Shown here in pieces: positions 18,501 to 26,380 of a DNA stretch of 64,000 nt. The stretch spans positions 1-64,000 of the forward strand of contig CAYUYV010000005.1 of the NCBI GenBank assembly GCA_964449455.1, written 5' to 3'. Each line of letters opens with the position of its first letter. Within the stretch, counting starts at the first letter, position 1. The position numbers and the translations under genes were made by a program. The notes under the pieces were generated by a model. It saw nothing but the letters and a program-made list of their open reading frames with translations, searched no databases and was not told the DNA's origin. This DNA comes from CAYUYV01 sp964449455 (GTDB lineage Bacteria > Pseudomonadota > Alphaproteobacteria > JAJFIK01).

Positions 18501-18647
18501 TCGGTGAACTACCAGCTCAACGAGAGCTTCGGGCTCTATGGCGGTATCAACAACGCCTTTGAAGTCGACCCGTTCCTGGGCAACTTGTCCCGTCCGGCGG
18601 GTCCGCGGGGCCGGTTCTTCTTCCTCGGTGTGAATGTCAATCTTTGA
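15522..18647 (+). CDS. TonB-dependent outer-membrane receptor
   Basis: 1041 residues. A signal peptide ('LRAALLVSGGYLALAMAYPVTPAVAQE') is followed by an acidic linker, a plug domain from about residue 50 ('IVITGSRIARDTTLEAVSPVIALGGDDI', 'LNLRGLGEERTLVLEDGRRH', 'VEVLTGGASSIYGADAVSGVVNFVLR') and a 22-strand-type barrel ending in an aromatic 'RFFFLGVNVNL'. The 'VTGSRI' TonB-box-like segment and the length match the large receptors common in Caulobacter-like and sphingomonad bacteria that import glycans, siderophores or peptides. No substrate-specific partner is adjacent. The ATG preceded by GGAGG starts the signal peptide and is preferred over longer forms. A CRP-type site upstream suggests carbon-source control. 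Confidence 0.92.
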   Translation: MWIDKLSLRAALLVSGGYLALAMAYPVTPAVAQEAQSEDEIEVEVDDADEEDRIVITGSRIARDTTLEAVSPVIALGGDDIRDSGFIDIAALLRESPQLQASLPGSFSAFNGTPLGASLLNLRGLGEERTLVLEDGRRHVAGIEGTAAVDTNAISTALIRQVEVLTGGASSIYGADAVSGVVNFVLRDGDSFDGFEIRGQGGLTDDGDAAEYFVSLANGFETDDGKGSVVFALEYQHTNGIDAGERDFAGFGRSFLSPNNPSASGISGDFSNIFIPDLRLPISSAAGIIALGDGNTAGFSSAFVEVVGSGGVPGCDTIGAAAIPTCQIFSDGTLRPYNPGDIFLGPFDASGGDGVSAEPDDELLLPDTDRVLFQARTKYEFNRFVTGFIDAKYVRTQTTESNQVNGFNDDIPLALDNPFLPAALNEQIAILQAEGIDPIIAVSRDVLDVTTRSNPEATRQTIRIVGGLQGSIDELNMQYEVSFNYGRTDADIRSFARVEDRYFAAIDAVTDPETGEIVCRSDIDPDAVVPPSSPFPAQNDNFQISTFIPGDGQCVPVNILGDNSITQEAADFIFQEIISQNDIEQRTFLFTVSGDTEPFFSLPAGPIAYAAGYEWRNEQSSFQPDALDRAGLIFGTIDSNGGPTNPSVGEYEVSDLFIELNIPVVAGLPFVERLEVSGAYRYSDYDAFENTNTWNVGARWSIVDSVTLRGTVSKAVRVPNIGEAFGPIVTTTLGAGSDPCNPQFINAGTEFRASNCALLIPNIEDYDSTNFVSARIPGQTGGNPNLEPEEADTITVGAVWSPDGEFGGLFDGLIVTVDYYNIEIDGLIDSLSAFQIAQNCVDLPSIDNQFCAAIDRDPTFGFITDFRSGLINLGSVKTTGVDWRVQYGFETPDVFGLSSGVRLSSLGTRFITDEEVRDPLQPDEVTDVLGENTRPRWIVNFTADWDLGEALTLGWRGRYESNQLLIGITNNDVMSDPNFANVLDSGGAFINDFSVNYQLNESFGLYGGINNAFEVDPFLGNLSRPAGPRGRFFFLGVNVNL

Positions 18648-18690
18648 GTATTGGCAGGGCAGGCCTTAAAGCCTGCCCCGACCACCCAAA

Positions 18691-18725
18691 GCGCCGCAGG
18701 GGGGACCCTTGCGGCGTTTGTGTTT
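18691..18725 (+). terminator. Probable terminator after the TonB receptor
   Basis: Stem GCCGCAGGG / CCTTGCGGC with a short G-rich loop, followed by GTTTGTGTTT, about 45 nt past the stop. A second smaller inverted repeat (GGGCAGGC/GCCTGCCC) lies just upstream. Confidence 0.7.
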
Positions 18726-19093
18726 CTGGCCAGAGCCGCGCCCCATAAGACAGACGCGGCTCTGGTTTGTTTCACTCACGCGCCGCGGTGGCGCCGGCCC
18801 CCAGTCGCGGTCTGAGGCGACATCTCGATTGATCCCATGATGCTCTTGAGGCACCGTCCGGAGTTGCGCCCCATTCTGGACGCTCCGCAGCAGCGCCCTG
18901 GCTGCTCAAGGTCCAATCACCCTGCCGCCGGCTCTTCCCTTCCCATTCGAAAGACACCAATTCTGCTGTAGACTTTTTGCGACGCTTGGTTTCATCAACA
19001 GCCGTTCGGGAAAGTCACGCTCCCGCCATTGATCTTGTGCGGTCTGGCTTCTCCAATTTGTGGACAGCGCCGCAGCCCAAACGAAGGTTTCCC
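18726..19093. other. Intergenic region, nothing recognisable
   Basis: About 370 bp between the receptor terminator and the amidinotransferase-fold gene. Open frames here lack codon structure or ribosome sites. No repeat, RNA gene or convincing promoter was seen. Confidence 0.6.
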
Positions 19094-19951
19094 ATGACCG
19101 AGACGCCCCAGATCCTGCTCACGGATCCCGAGCACTACGATGTCTCCTACTCCATCAATCCGTGGATGCATCCGGATGACTGGAAGGCCCATGAGGCAGA
19201 GTATCGGGCCGCGGCCAAAAGGGCGTGGCAAAGTCTTGAAGAGGCCCTGATGTCGGCGGGCTTTGAGGTCCATGTTCTGCCCGGGGAAAACGGCCTGCCG
19301 GATATGGTGTTTCCCGCCAATGCGGCGATTGTTATGGATGGCACGGCCCTGATGGCCCGCTTCAAATGCCCCGAGCGCCAGGGCGAGGAGCCCCATTTCA
19401 AGGCCGGGTTCGACCGTCTGGTCACGGAAGGCCTCCTGTCCCGGGTCGAGCTGTTTCCGGAGGGTATCGTCCAGGAAGGCGCCGGCGACTGCATCTGGGA
19501 CAAGGGGCGGGGGCATTTCTGGTGCGGCTATGGTCAGCGCTCGGATGAAGCAGCCATCCCCCATATCGAAAAGGTGTTCGGCAAGCCCACCGTGGCCCTC
19601 GAACTTGTTGATCCGCGCTACTACCACCTTGATGTGTGCATGTACCCCTTGGAGGGCGGCGAGGTTGTCTATTATCCAGGGGCATTTTCAGCAGCCTCAC
19701 GGCAACGCATCGAACAGCTGGTGCCGGAGGACCTGCGTATTGAGGCGACGGAGGAAGAGGCCAATCTCCTGTGCCTGAATGCCGTCCGTCTGGAGCGGCA
19801 CATCATCTGCGCCGAAGCCAGCGAGCGCCTGAGGAAGATTTTGGGCCAGCGGGGTTACACGATGCGGGAGCTAAATCTTGCGCCCTTCATTCTGTCGGGC
19901 GGCGCCGCCTATTGCATGACCCTGCGCCTCGACCTCAAAGGCGACGCGTGA
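19094..19951 (+). CDS. Amidinotransferase-fold hydrolase (arginine deiminase / dimethylarginine hydrolase-like)
   Basis: 285 residues of the guanidino-group modifying superfamily (arginine deiminase, DDAH, amidinotransferase). Seen: 'PDMVFPANAAIV' with the substrate-contact region, 'EGAGDCIWDKGRGHFWCGYGQRS', 'YYHLDVCMYPLEGGEVVYYPG' with the catalytic His, and the C-terminal nucleophile Cys in 'SGGAAYCMTLRL'. The likely reaction is hydrolysis of arginine or a methylated arginine to citrulline. Length and the 'FPAN' variant fit the DDAH/CtlX-like branch rather than classical ArcA (about 400 residues). The ATG at MTETPQILLTDP is used; the upstream extension is not family-like. Single gene with its own terminator. 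Confidence 0.82.
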   Translation: MTETPQILLTDPEHYDVSYSINPWMHPDDWKAHEAEYRAAAKRAWQSLEEALMSAGFEVHVLPGENGLPDMVFPANAAIVMDGTALMARFKCPERQGEEPHFKAGFDRLVTEGLLSRVELFPEGIVQEGAGDCIWDKGRGHFWCGYGQRSDEAAIPHIEKVFGKPTVALELVDPRYYHLDVCMYPLEGGEVVYYPGAFSAASRQRIEQLVPEDLRIEATEEEANLLCLNAVRLERHIICAEASERLRKILGQRGYTMRELNLAPFILSGGAAYCMTLRLDLKGDA

Positions 19952-19994
19952 GAGCCCCGCAGGGTTCTCACATGCCGTGAACCGGGGGCTTTTT
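19952..19994 (+). terminator. Rho-independent terminator after the amidinotransferase-fold gene
   Basis: AGCCCC at the start pairs with GGGGCT at the end, with GGTTC/GAACC extending the stem, and TTTTT follows. It begins within a few bases of the stop codon. Confidence 0.75.
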
Positions 19995-20003
19995 GGTTCC
20001 GCT

Positions 20004-20046
20004 GCCTTCCCCTCGCCCTGCCTTCCCGTCGCCTTGCCTTCCCGTC
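20004..20046. repeat. 16-bp tandem repeat, nearly three copies
   Basis: Units beginning GCCTTCCC at 20004, 20020 and 20036; the first two differ at two or three positions and the third is partial. It lies between the convergent amidinotransferase-fold and ettA genes. Confidence 0.6.
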
Positions 20047-20104
20047 ACTGATGGTCGTGCCGACCACGCACCGGTGGCCCAGCCGGTCCATCCGTCACAA
20101 AATA

Positions 20105-20146
20105 ATCAAGAAACAAAGCATGGGGCACGCCTTGGCATGCCCCATA
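20105..20146 (-). terminator. Rho-independent terminator after ettA
   Basis: On the minus strand ATGGGGCA pairs with TGCCCCAT (20138-20145 with 20120-20127) around a 10-nt loop, followed by a T-rich stretch (complement of 20100-20118). It sits about 40 nt past the ettA stop. Confidence 0.7.
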
Positions 20147-20183
20147 CGAATAATCTTGGTCACATCACGTCGAGAAAGGTCAA

Positions 20184-21866
20184 TCAGGCCCGGCTGAAGC
20201 GCTTGTATTTCACGCGCTTCGGGCGATCGGCATCGGCGCCAAGGCGGCGCTTTCTGTCTTCCTCATAGTCCTGATAATTACCTTCGAACCACACAACGCG
20301 GCTTTCGCCCTCAAAGGCCAGAATATGGGTGGCAATGCGATCGAGGAACCAGCGGTCGTGGCTGATCACCACGGCGCAGCCGGCAAAATTGGCAAGTCCA
20401 TCCTCAAGGGCGCGCAAAGTATCCACGTCAAGGTCGTTGGTCGGTTCGTCAAGCAGCAGCAGATTGGCGCCGGACTTCAACATCTTAGCGAGGTGCACGC
20501 GATTGCGCTCCCCACCCGAGAGCAGACCGACTTTTTTCTGCTGATCGCCGCCTTTGAAGTTGAAAGCGCCCACATAGGCCCGGCTCGGCATTTCCCGCTT
20601 GCCCAGGGTCACGATATCAAGCCCGCCGGAGACTTCTTCCCACACGGTCTTTTTGGGATCGAGCGCATCGCGGCTCTGATCCACATAGCCGAGCTGCACC
20701 GTCTCTCCGATCCGCAAGGACCCCGCATCGGGCTCCTCCTGCCCGGTCAGCATGCGGAACAGGGTGGTTTTGCCGGCGCCATTTGGGCCGATCACGCCCA
20801 CAATGCCGCCGGGCGGCAGGCGGAAGGCCAGGTCTTCAAAGAGCAGGCGATCACCGAAGGCCTTGGTCAGGCCCTCCGCCTCGATGACCACATCGCCAAG
20901 GCGTGGCCCTGCAGGAATGATGATCTGCGCGGTGCCCGTCTGGCGCTCGGCATCCTGGGCCAGCATTTCTTCATAGGCCTTGATGCGGGCCTTGCTCTTG
21001 GCCTGGCGCGCTTTGGGCGAGGTCTGGATCCACTCCAGTTCCCGGGCCAGCGTGCGCTGGCGCTCTTCTTCCTTGTTGCCTTCTTCGGCCAGGCGCTCCT
21101 GCTTCTGCTTTAGCCAGGACGAATAATTCCCGTTGTAAGGAATGCCATGGCCCCGATCGAGCTCCAGGATCCAGCCGGTCACATTATCCAGGAAGTAGCG
21201 GTCGTGAGTAACGAGAATGACCGCCCCCGGATAATCACGCAGGAATTGCTCAAGCCACCCCACTGATTCCGCATCAAGATGGTTTGTCGGCTCGTCGAGC
21301 AGCAGCATGTCAGGCTTTTGCAACAGCAGACGACACAGGGCCACCCGGCGCTTTTCCCCCCCGGACAGGGCCGAGACATCCGCATCGCCCGGCGGGCAGC
21401 GCAGGGCGTCCATGGCCTGCTCGATTGTGGACTCCAGGGACCAGGCATCCGTCGCATCGATCTTTTCTTGAATTTCGGCCTGTTCCGTGATCAGCGCATT
21501 CATCTGGTCATCTTCGAGCGGTTCGGCGAATTTGGCCGAGATCTCCTCGAAACGGTCAAGCAGCGCCTTGGTCTCCGCCACGCCGTCCATCACATTGCCG
21601 AGAACGTCCTTTGACGGATCAAGCTCAGGTTCCTGCTGGAGATAGCCGACCTTGGCCCCTTCGGCGGCCCAGGCCTCACCATTAAATTCGGTATCAATCC
21701 CGGCCATGATCTTGAGAAGCGTCGATTTACCCGCCCCGTTGACGCCGACAATGCCGATCTTGGCGTCGGGAAAAAATTTCAATGAAATATCCTTCAGGAC
21801 CTGTTTTCCCCCGGCATAGGTCTTCGAGAGTTTTTCCGTCGAATATATATACTGGTAGGATGCCAT
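20184..21866 (-). CDS. ettA: Energy-dependent translational throttle protein EttA (ABC-F)
   Basis: 560-residue ABC-F protein with two nucleotide-binding domains and no membrane segments. Walker A 'GVNGAGKST' and 'GPNGAGKTT', signatures 'LSGGEKRR' and 'LSGGERNR', Walker B 'MLLLDEPTNHLDAES' and 'LLLLDEPTNDLDVDT'. The EttA arm segment between the first Walker A and signature ('LEDDQMNALITEQAEIQEKIDATDAW') and the linker 'TSPKARQAKSKARIKAYEEM' distinguish it from Uup and YheS types. EttA binds the ribosomal E site and gates entry into elongation according to ATP/ADP. The start is the ATG at MASYQYIYSTEKLSKTY, which has GGAG upstream. Monocistronic by appearance, with its own terminator. Confidence 0.95.
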   Translation of the reverse strand: MASYQYIYSTEKLSKTYAGGKQVLKDISLKFFPDAKIGIVGVNGAGKSTLLKIMAGIDTEFNGEAWAAEGAKVGYLQQEPELDPSKDVLGNVMDGVAETKALLDRFEEISAKFAEPLEDDQMNALITEQAEIQEKIDATDAWSLESTIEQAMDALRCPPGDADVSALSGGEKRRVALCRLLLQKPDMLLLDEPTNHLDAESVGWLEQFLRDYPGAVILVTHDRYFLDNVTGWILELDRGHGIPYNGNYSSWLKQKQERLAEEGNKEEERQRTLARELEWIQTSPKARQAKSKARIKAYEEMLAQDAERQTGTAQIIIPAGPRLGDVVIEAEGLTKAFGDRLLFEDLAFRLPPGGIVGVIGPNGAGKTTLFRMLTGQEEPDAGSLRIGETVQLGYVDQSRDALDPKKTVWEEVSGGLDIVTLGKREMPSRAYVGAFNFKGGDQQKKVGLLSGGERNRVHLAKMLKSGANLLLLDEPTNDLDVDTLRALEDGLANFAGCAVVISHDRWFLDRIATHILAFEGESRVVWFEGNYQDYEEDRKRRLGADADRPKRVKYKRFSRA

Positions 21867-22039
21867 GGGTTGCTCCGTCGGGTTGTAGTGGGGCGGTCTT
21901 CCCGGCGATCCCTTTTGCTCAGCGCTGGTGATGAAACAGGGACGGGAGTCCGGGCACGCTGCCAGGACCTATCGGAAGAGCGATCGCGTTTGTATCGAAA
22001 CGTCCATCGCGGTGCAACGGGCGCTCCCATTTGGCAGCG

Positions 22040-22522
22040 TTATCGAGAGAACACCGCCGCCATCAGGGCTTCGAGTTCGTCCCGATCGACGGCATCAAAC
22101 GCCCCGGGCTCCGTGGAATCCACGTCCAGGACCGCGATGAGGGCTCCATCCCGGTTGCGCACGGGCACCACGATTTCCGAGCGCGAACGGGCGTCGCAGG
22201 CAATATGGCCTGGAAAGGCGTGGACATCGGGCACAACCTGCGTTTCGCCTTGTGCCGCGGCGACGCCGCAAACCCCTTTGCCGAACGGAATGCGCAGGCA
22301 CCCAAGCGTGCCTTGATAGGGTCCGACCACCAGTTCATCGGGCTTTGCCGGATCGACCCGGTAAAAGCCGGTCCAGAAATAGGTGTCAAAGGCCGCACTG
22401 AGCAGGCAGGCGCAGGTGGTCATGGCCGCGATCGCATCGCCCTCCCCGTCCAGAACGGCCTCAATCTCCTTTGCGAGCGCACGATAAGCGTCCCGCTTTG
22501 CCTCCGATCCGATCGCATCCAT
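22040..22522 (-). CDS. msrC: Free methionine-(R)-sulfoxide reductase (GAF-type fRMsr)
   Basis: 160-residue single GAF domain. The three conserved cysteines are present (C75, C85, C109) with the 10- and 24-residue spacing of the fRMsr family, in 'GTLGCLRIPFGKGVCGVAA' and 'HAFPGHIACDARSRSEIVVPV'. 'DTYFWTGFYRVD' and 'LIAVLDVDSTEPGAFD' are also typical. It reduces free Met-R-sulfoxide using thioredoxin-type electrons in the cytoplasm. The ATG at MDAIGSEAKRDAYRALAKEI gives the usual length. It lies downstream of the EAL gene on the same strand but is separated by hairpins, so it is probably a separate unit. Confidence 0.92.
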   Translation of the reverse strand: MDAIGSEAKRDAYRALAKEIEAVLDGEGDAIAAMTTCACLLSAAFDTYFWTGFYRVDPAKPDELVVGPYQGTLGCLRIPFGKGVCGVAAAQGETQVVPDVHAFPGHIACDARSRSEIVVPVRNRDGALIAVLDVDSTEPGAFDAVDRDELEALMAAVFSR

Positions 22523-22544
22523 GGTCCCACCCCATAATGATGTG

Positions 22545-22571
22545 GCGGGCCGGAACGCGCGTCCGGCCCGC
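22545..22571. terminator. Perfect GC-rich inverted repeat
   Basis: GCGGGCCGGA (22545-22554) pairs fully with TCCGGCCCGC (22562-22571) around a 7-nt loop, between the EAL gene stop and the fRMsr start. A T-rich tail is found on the plus-strand side (CTTTCATCT) rather than the minus side, so it may act as a weak or factor-assisted terminator for the EAL transcript. Confidence 0.45.
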
Positions 22572-22621
22572 TTTCATCTGATGATATGGGGTACGGGATC
22601 GGGATCGGAAGGGCCGACAGT

Positions 22622-22643
22622 CTTGAGACGAACCAATCTCAAG
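22622..22643. other. Small hairpin CTTGAGA-N8-TCTCAAG
   Basis: A perfect 7-bp inverted repeat about 30 nt past the EAL gene stop. There is no T run on either side; it could protect the mRNA end or be an operator. Confidence 0.35.
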
Positions 22644-22674
22644 GTGGCAATCGGACCGCCGGACCCATTGAGGC

Positions 22675-24153
22675 CTAGGCGGCGTTGTCCTGACGCCAAC
22701 TCGGATCAATATCCGGGCGACCGAACAGGAAACCCTGGAGATAATCCGCCCCCATCTCGCGCAGGATTGCCGCGTCATCATCCCGGCCGACACATTCGGC
22801 AATAGTCTTCAGCCCGATTTCGCGCGCAAGGCCAATAAGACTTCTGGCAAAAACCTGATCCGCAGGCCGATCGGACAAGTCGCGGATAAAGCTGCCATCG
22901 ATCTTGACTGAATCGATCGACAGGGTCTGCAGATGGCGAAAGGACGTGTAGCCCGCACCGAAATCATCAATCGCCACCAGGCAGCCGGCGCTCCTCAGAC
23001 GGCGAACGAACTCAGCGGCTCGGTTCAGGTCATCAATGCGCGCATGTTCGGTGAGTTCGACCATCAAGCGTCCGCCAAGATCACCCCTGGCCTCGATCAC
23101 CTCCAGATAGCTTTCCATCCAGTCCCAGTCGGATATTCCGCTGCTCGAAATATTGACTGAAAGGGCCAGGGCCGGATGATTGACAAGATCGTCGAGGGCA
23201 TGGCGCAACACGCGCATGTCAATGCGCCGGATGAGACCTCGCTCTTCCGCGACAGGAATGAAACTCGCCGCCGGAATGGGTGCGCCGGAGCCGTCCTTGA
23301 TCCGGGCTAGGCATTCCCAGCGTTCGATCTGACCGGAGGTGCAGTCCACAATCGGCTGATAGGCCAGCACAAACCGGTCGCCGCTCAGGGCAGAAACAAT
23401 CCGGCTTGCCATTTCCACCGTCTGTTTCAAGGCCTGCTCAGTGCTGTCGCTGGCCGGTGCGCTCACGGCGGTATCTCCGCCAACCCGCCGTGCCTGGATG
23501 AAGGCGGCTTCGGCCCGCGCCAGCAACTCCTCGGCGCCGGTTCCGTCAGACTCGCCGGTCCAGAACGCAAGACCGATTGACGCGGAAATATTGACCGGCC
23601 CAATTGACGTTGGAACCGGCCCCATGCGCAGCCGCGTCAGAATTTTCTGGCCCAAGAGCGATGGGGAGGCCCCAGCAGCGCCATGTGTCAGCACACCAAG
23701 CGTTGTCCCCCCCAGACGAGCCACAGCACCGGGCCCACCACAATGCCCGACCACCAAAGCGACGAACAGATCGATCACTTCATCACCGACCGATCGCCCA
23801 TAGGTCTCGTTCAGCACCTCCATGTCATCGATACCGACGACAAGCAGGCCGCCATGGTCGCCGTCGCTTACCATCCCTCGCAGATGCGCAAGAAAAGCCG
23901 ACCGATCGGTAAGCCCAGCCCGCACGGGCCCATGCCCATTTGAGGGATGACCGGAGCGCTCCACCGCGGAGGCCGGGGCCTGCGCCGTGAGATCCGCAGG
24001 ATTGCCGGATTCTGCATAGGCCACATCCGCCTTGGACCAGGCCCCGAATCCCATCTTCGACGCTAAAGTCGTTCTTCCGGACAGGAACGATCGCTTTTGC
24101 GCACCCTCCGCCCTCGACACATCTTGCTCATTGGCAAAGCATTCTGCTTTCAT
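22675..24153 (-). CDS. EAL-domain c-di-GMP phosphodiesterase with degenerate GGDEF domain
   Basis: 492 residues: a low-complexity N-terminus (about 80), a GGDEF-fold domain (about 80-225) and an EAL domain (about 245-480). The GGDEF motif is replaced by 'LGGTTLGVL', so no cyclase activity is expected. The EAL domain keeps its metal and catalytic residues: Glu in 'WECLARI', Asn in 'SVNIS', Glu in 'MVELTEHA', Asp-Asp in 'AIDDFGAGYTSF', Lys in 'SVKIDGSF', Glu in 'IAECV'. It should hydrolyse c-di-GMP to pGpG, a signal that favours motility. The start is the ATG preceded by GGAAGGAG; a start 15 codons upstream has no ribosome site. No membrane segment. It lies next to the flagellin cluster, consistent with motility control. 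Confidence 0.88.
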   Translation of the reverse strand: MKAECFANEQDVSRAEGAQKRSFLSGRTTLASKMGFGAWSKADVAYAESGNPADLTAQAPASAVERSGHPSNGHGPVRAGLTDRSAFLAHLRGMVSDGDHGGLLVVGIDDMEVLNETYGRSVGDEVIDLFVALVVGHCGGPGAVARLGGTTLGVLTHGAAGASPSLLGQKILTRLRMGPVPTSIGPVNISASIGLAFWTGESDGTGAEELLARAEAAFIQARRVGGDTAVSAPASDSTEQALKQTVEMASRIVSALSGDRFVLAYQPIVDCTSGQIERWECLARIKDGSGAPIPAASFIPVAEERGLIRRIDMRVLRHALDDLVNHPALALSVNISSSGISDWDWMESYLEVIEARGDLGGRLMVELTEHARIDDLNRAAEFVRRLRSAGCLVAIDDFGAGYTSFRHLQTLSIDSVKIDGSFIRDLSDRPADQVFARSLIGLAREIGLKTIAECVGRDDDAAILREMGADYLQGFLFGRPDIDPSWRQDNAA

Positions 24154-24319
24154 AACGCCAAGCTCCTTCCCACCCGTAAGGTCATCCGTCTCCACCATGG
24201 ATGAGCGTAAGCGGCCCGTGTAAAAAGAGATTTATAAAAGATAGTTAAAAGACAAGTCTGCAAAAGTATTCAATCGCGCCTCGCAAGTGCGCAAAAATTA
24301 TAATTAGGACAAATTGAAT

Positions 24320-24356
24320 AAAAAAACGGCCGAAGGGACGAACCTCTCCGGCCGAA
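24320..24356 (-). terminator. Rho-independent terminator after flaG
   Basis: Reading the minus strand, CGGCCG(GAG) and TTCGGCCG arms enclose a GC-rich loop and are followed directly by seven T (complement of 24320-24326). It ends the flagellin/flaG unit. The rest of 24154-24472 is AT-rich just before the EAL gene and holds no gene. Confidence 0.75.
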
Positions 24357-24472
24357 GGGGGCAGCACAATTCTCAAAACCACATGCGAATGTCCAGCAAT
24401 GCCGTCAGGCGGCGTGAACGCGCGCATCGGGCAGGCTCCAATAGACCTGCGCCAGATTTGGCTCTTCTGTCT

Positions 24473-24850
24473 TCAAGCAGACCGGTTGACCAGAACACCG
24501 CGCAGTTCGCCCAATTGCTTCAAGGCACGGCGCATCTCTTCTTCTGGCCACTCCCGGACAACTTCGCCGGTTTCGGAATCCACTGATTTGTAGACAAACC
24601 GTCCGGTCCCTTCATCCTGTTCAATGCGCAAATAAGCACTTGAGTTGCGCTTTGCATTAAGCGCTTCCGCCAGATCCGCCACTTCCGGAACGATCGCGGC
24701 GGCGTTGGTCCGGGCCGCTTCCGTCGCCGCTTCGGCCCGGCTGTCCGCTTCCTCCTGGGACTGGACTGCCGGGCCCTGGGCGCGCACCCGCTCCGTAGGA
24801 AGACGGATCGTTTCAGCCCCAGGCGGTGTATTTCCTACCGGTCCTATCAT
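24473..24850 (-). CDS. flaG: FlaG family flagellar protein
   Basis: 125 residues: an unstructured Ala/Glu-rich N-terminal half and a FlaG domain at about 65-120 ('SSAYLRIEQDEGTGRFVYKSVDSETGEVVREWPEEEM'), matching the pattern 'L.F..de.tg..v..vvD..TGEVVRq.P.ee'. FlaG proteins affect flagellar filament length; their exact role is unclear. It is the last gene after two flagellins on the same strand and is followed by a terminator. The ATG at MIGPVGNTPPGAE, with GGGGAGTGAG upstream, is used. Assignment rests on the C-terminal motif and context. Confidence 0.8.
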   Translation of the reverse strand: MIGPVGNTPPGAETIRLPTERVRAQGPAVQSQEEADSRAEAATEAARTNAAAIVPEVADLAEALNAKRNSSAYLRIEQDEGTGRFVYKSVDSETGEVVREWPEEEMRRALKQLGELRGVLVNRSA

Positions 24851-25134
24851 CTCACTCCCCGACGATAAGCGTCACGGCCTTGAGTGACCCCATTTGAGCC
24901 ATTTCATTGACGCCTCGCCCAACTGCCAAAACGCGGTATGCGGACAAGAAAACGCGTGCTTCACCCGAGGCCTCATCCCGCCGGGACCCGGAACCACACG
25001 CGATCCAGCAATGCGCTTCCGGGCCGCAAACGGCGGCGCTTGTCGGGGCGGAGGCGTTTCGCCCCCGCCTCTTTTCCAGTCTTGCACCATACCCAAGACG
25101 ACGAAAGGACGTCCGCTCAGAAAACGACCTTCGA

Positions 25135-25956
25135 TTAGAAGAAGGCCAGAACGGAACTGGGTGCCCGGTTCGCGATGGATAGCGCCTGTGTGCCCAGCTG
25201 CTGTTGCACCTGCAAGGCCTGTAGTCGGGCACTTTCCTGGGCAAGATCCGCGTCCACCAAATTGCCGATCCCTGATTTGAGGGTGTCGGACAATTTCGAC
25301 ACGAATTCCGAATGGACATCCAGCTTCTTCGACCCGGTACCAAGGCGAGCCAGGGAGTTGTTGACCGCCTCGATGGAACTGTCGAGAGAGGACACCACCG
25401 AAGCCGCACCTGATTGGCTATTGATCTCGGTACTGGCCGTGATCGTGATCGTGCTGCCGGAGAGTGTCAGATCCTCCGAATTCACCGTGATCGTGCTGGA
25501 GCCATTTGCGCTGGCCAGGGCCGTGGTGTTGGAGGACGATCCGTCCACAAGGTTAACATTGTTGAAGGACGCATTCTGAACGATTGTGCCGATCTGATCC
25601 CGAAGGGCCTTGAAGTCCTCGTTCAATGCCGACCGGCTTGCCGAGTCAATGGACTGGTCCGATGCGGCAAGGGCCTTTTCCTTCATTTCCACCAGCAGGT
25701 CCGAGATGCCCTCACCGGCGGCGATGGCGACGTCAACCGTGCTTTGCACACGGTCAAGACTTTCAGACACGACCCCGAAAGAGGCCACATCCCGTCGCAT
25801 TTTTTGGGCAATGGCGAAAGTTGCCCCATCATCCTTGGCCGAAGCAACCTTCAAGCCCGTAGCAATGCGGTTCTGCGTTTCACTGAGGTCCCGGTTCGTG
25901 GACGACAGATTTTGCAGCGCGACCATTGCGCCGACATTGGTGTTAATCGATGTCAT
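25135..25956 (-). CDS. Flagellin (copy 1)
   Basis: 273-residue short flagellin with only the conserved D0/D1 parts: N-terminal 'MTSINTNVGAMVALQNLSSTNRDLSETQNRIATGLKVASAKDD' and C-terminal 'SGIGNLVDADLAQESARLQALQVQQQLGTQALSIANRAPSSVLAFF'. The variable surface domain is reduced to a Ser/Thr-rich segment. It forms the filament after secretion through the flagellar type III apparatus. The ATG is fixed by the conserved N-terminus. A consensus sigma-54 promoter ends about 72 nt upstream, giving a leader of about 60 nt, the region that FlbT acts on in Caulobacter. A paralogue lies 424 bp upstream on the same strand. Confidence 0.95.
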   Translation of the reverse strand: MTSINTNVGAMVALQNLSSTNRDLSETQNRIATGLKVASAKDDGATFAIAQKMRRDVASFGVVSESLDRVQSTVDVAIAAGEGISDLLVEMKEKALAASDQSIDSASRSALNEDFKALRDQIGTIVQNASFNNVNLVDGSSSNTTALASANGSSTITVNSEDLTLSGSTITITASTEINSQSGAASVVSSLDSSIEAVNNSLARLGTGSKKLDVHSEFVSKLSDTLKSGIGNLVDADLAQESARLQALQVQQQLGTQALSIANRAPSSVLAFF

Positions 25957-26027
25957 GGTCCGTGTCCCCTTCTGGTTCGAGAGGCAGCTTTGTGCTGCCA
26001 CGGGCCTTTTGCCCAGGCTGGGATGTC

Positions 26028-26042
26028 GCAACCTCTGTGCCA
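26028..26042 (-). promoter_or_regulatory. Sigma-54 promoter of flagellin copy 1
   Basis: Minus-strand TGGCACAGAGGTTGC has GG and GC exactly 10 nt apart and matches the sigma-54 consensus TGGCACG-N4-TTGC at 11 of 11 positions except one (A for G). Predicted transcription starts about 60 nt before the flagellin ATG. Confidence 0.85.
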
Positions 26043-26343
26043 GGATCGGAAAGAATGGGGCACAAACTGCCCAGTGCCAGGTCGTGCCGAGCTTTTTTTG
26101 CCGCCATGGGCAGAATGTTCCTGCCGCCCTTTATCCGCGTTAAGCGTGCATGCGGACATTCCTGCCGGGAAGAATTTGCCGGGTGGGCAGACTTTGCCGG
26201 CTCCATGGCAAACGAACCATGAAGGCGCAAAGGCACCTGTTCCGCAAGGGATTCAAGAAGAGAAGAGGATACTGCGGGGGAAACCACGGAAGAAAGGACG
26301 GGTAGGCCCGAGAGGCACGCTAAGAGCCGCCAAAGGAAGGAGG

Positions 26344-26371
26344 GCGGGGGCCGGGCGCTCGCCGGTCCCCG
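26344..26371 (-). terminator. Probable terminator after flagellin copy 2
   Basis: On the minus strand GCGGGGACCGGCGAGCGCCC begins a strong GC hairpin that closes with GGCCCCCGC just past the stop codon; a pyrimidine-rich CCTCCTTCCTTT follows rather than a pure T run. Confidence 0.5.
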
Positions 26372-26380
26372 CTGAGATGT

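Noticed and set aside
25045..25075. Plus-strand terminator between flaG and flagellin copy 1
   Set aside because: GAGGCG/CGCCTC with TTTT after it looks like a terminator on the plus strand, but no plus-strand gene lies upstream; on the minus strand there is no T run.
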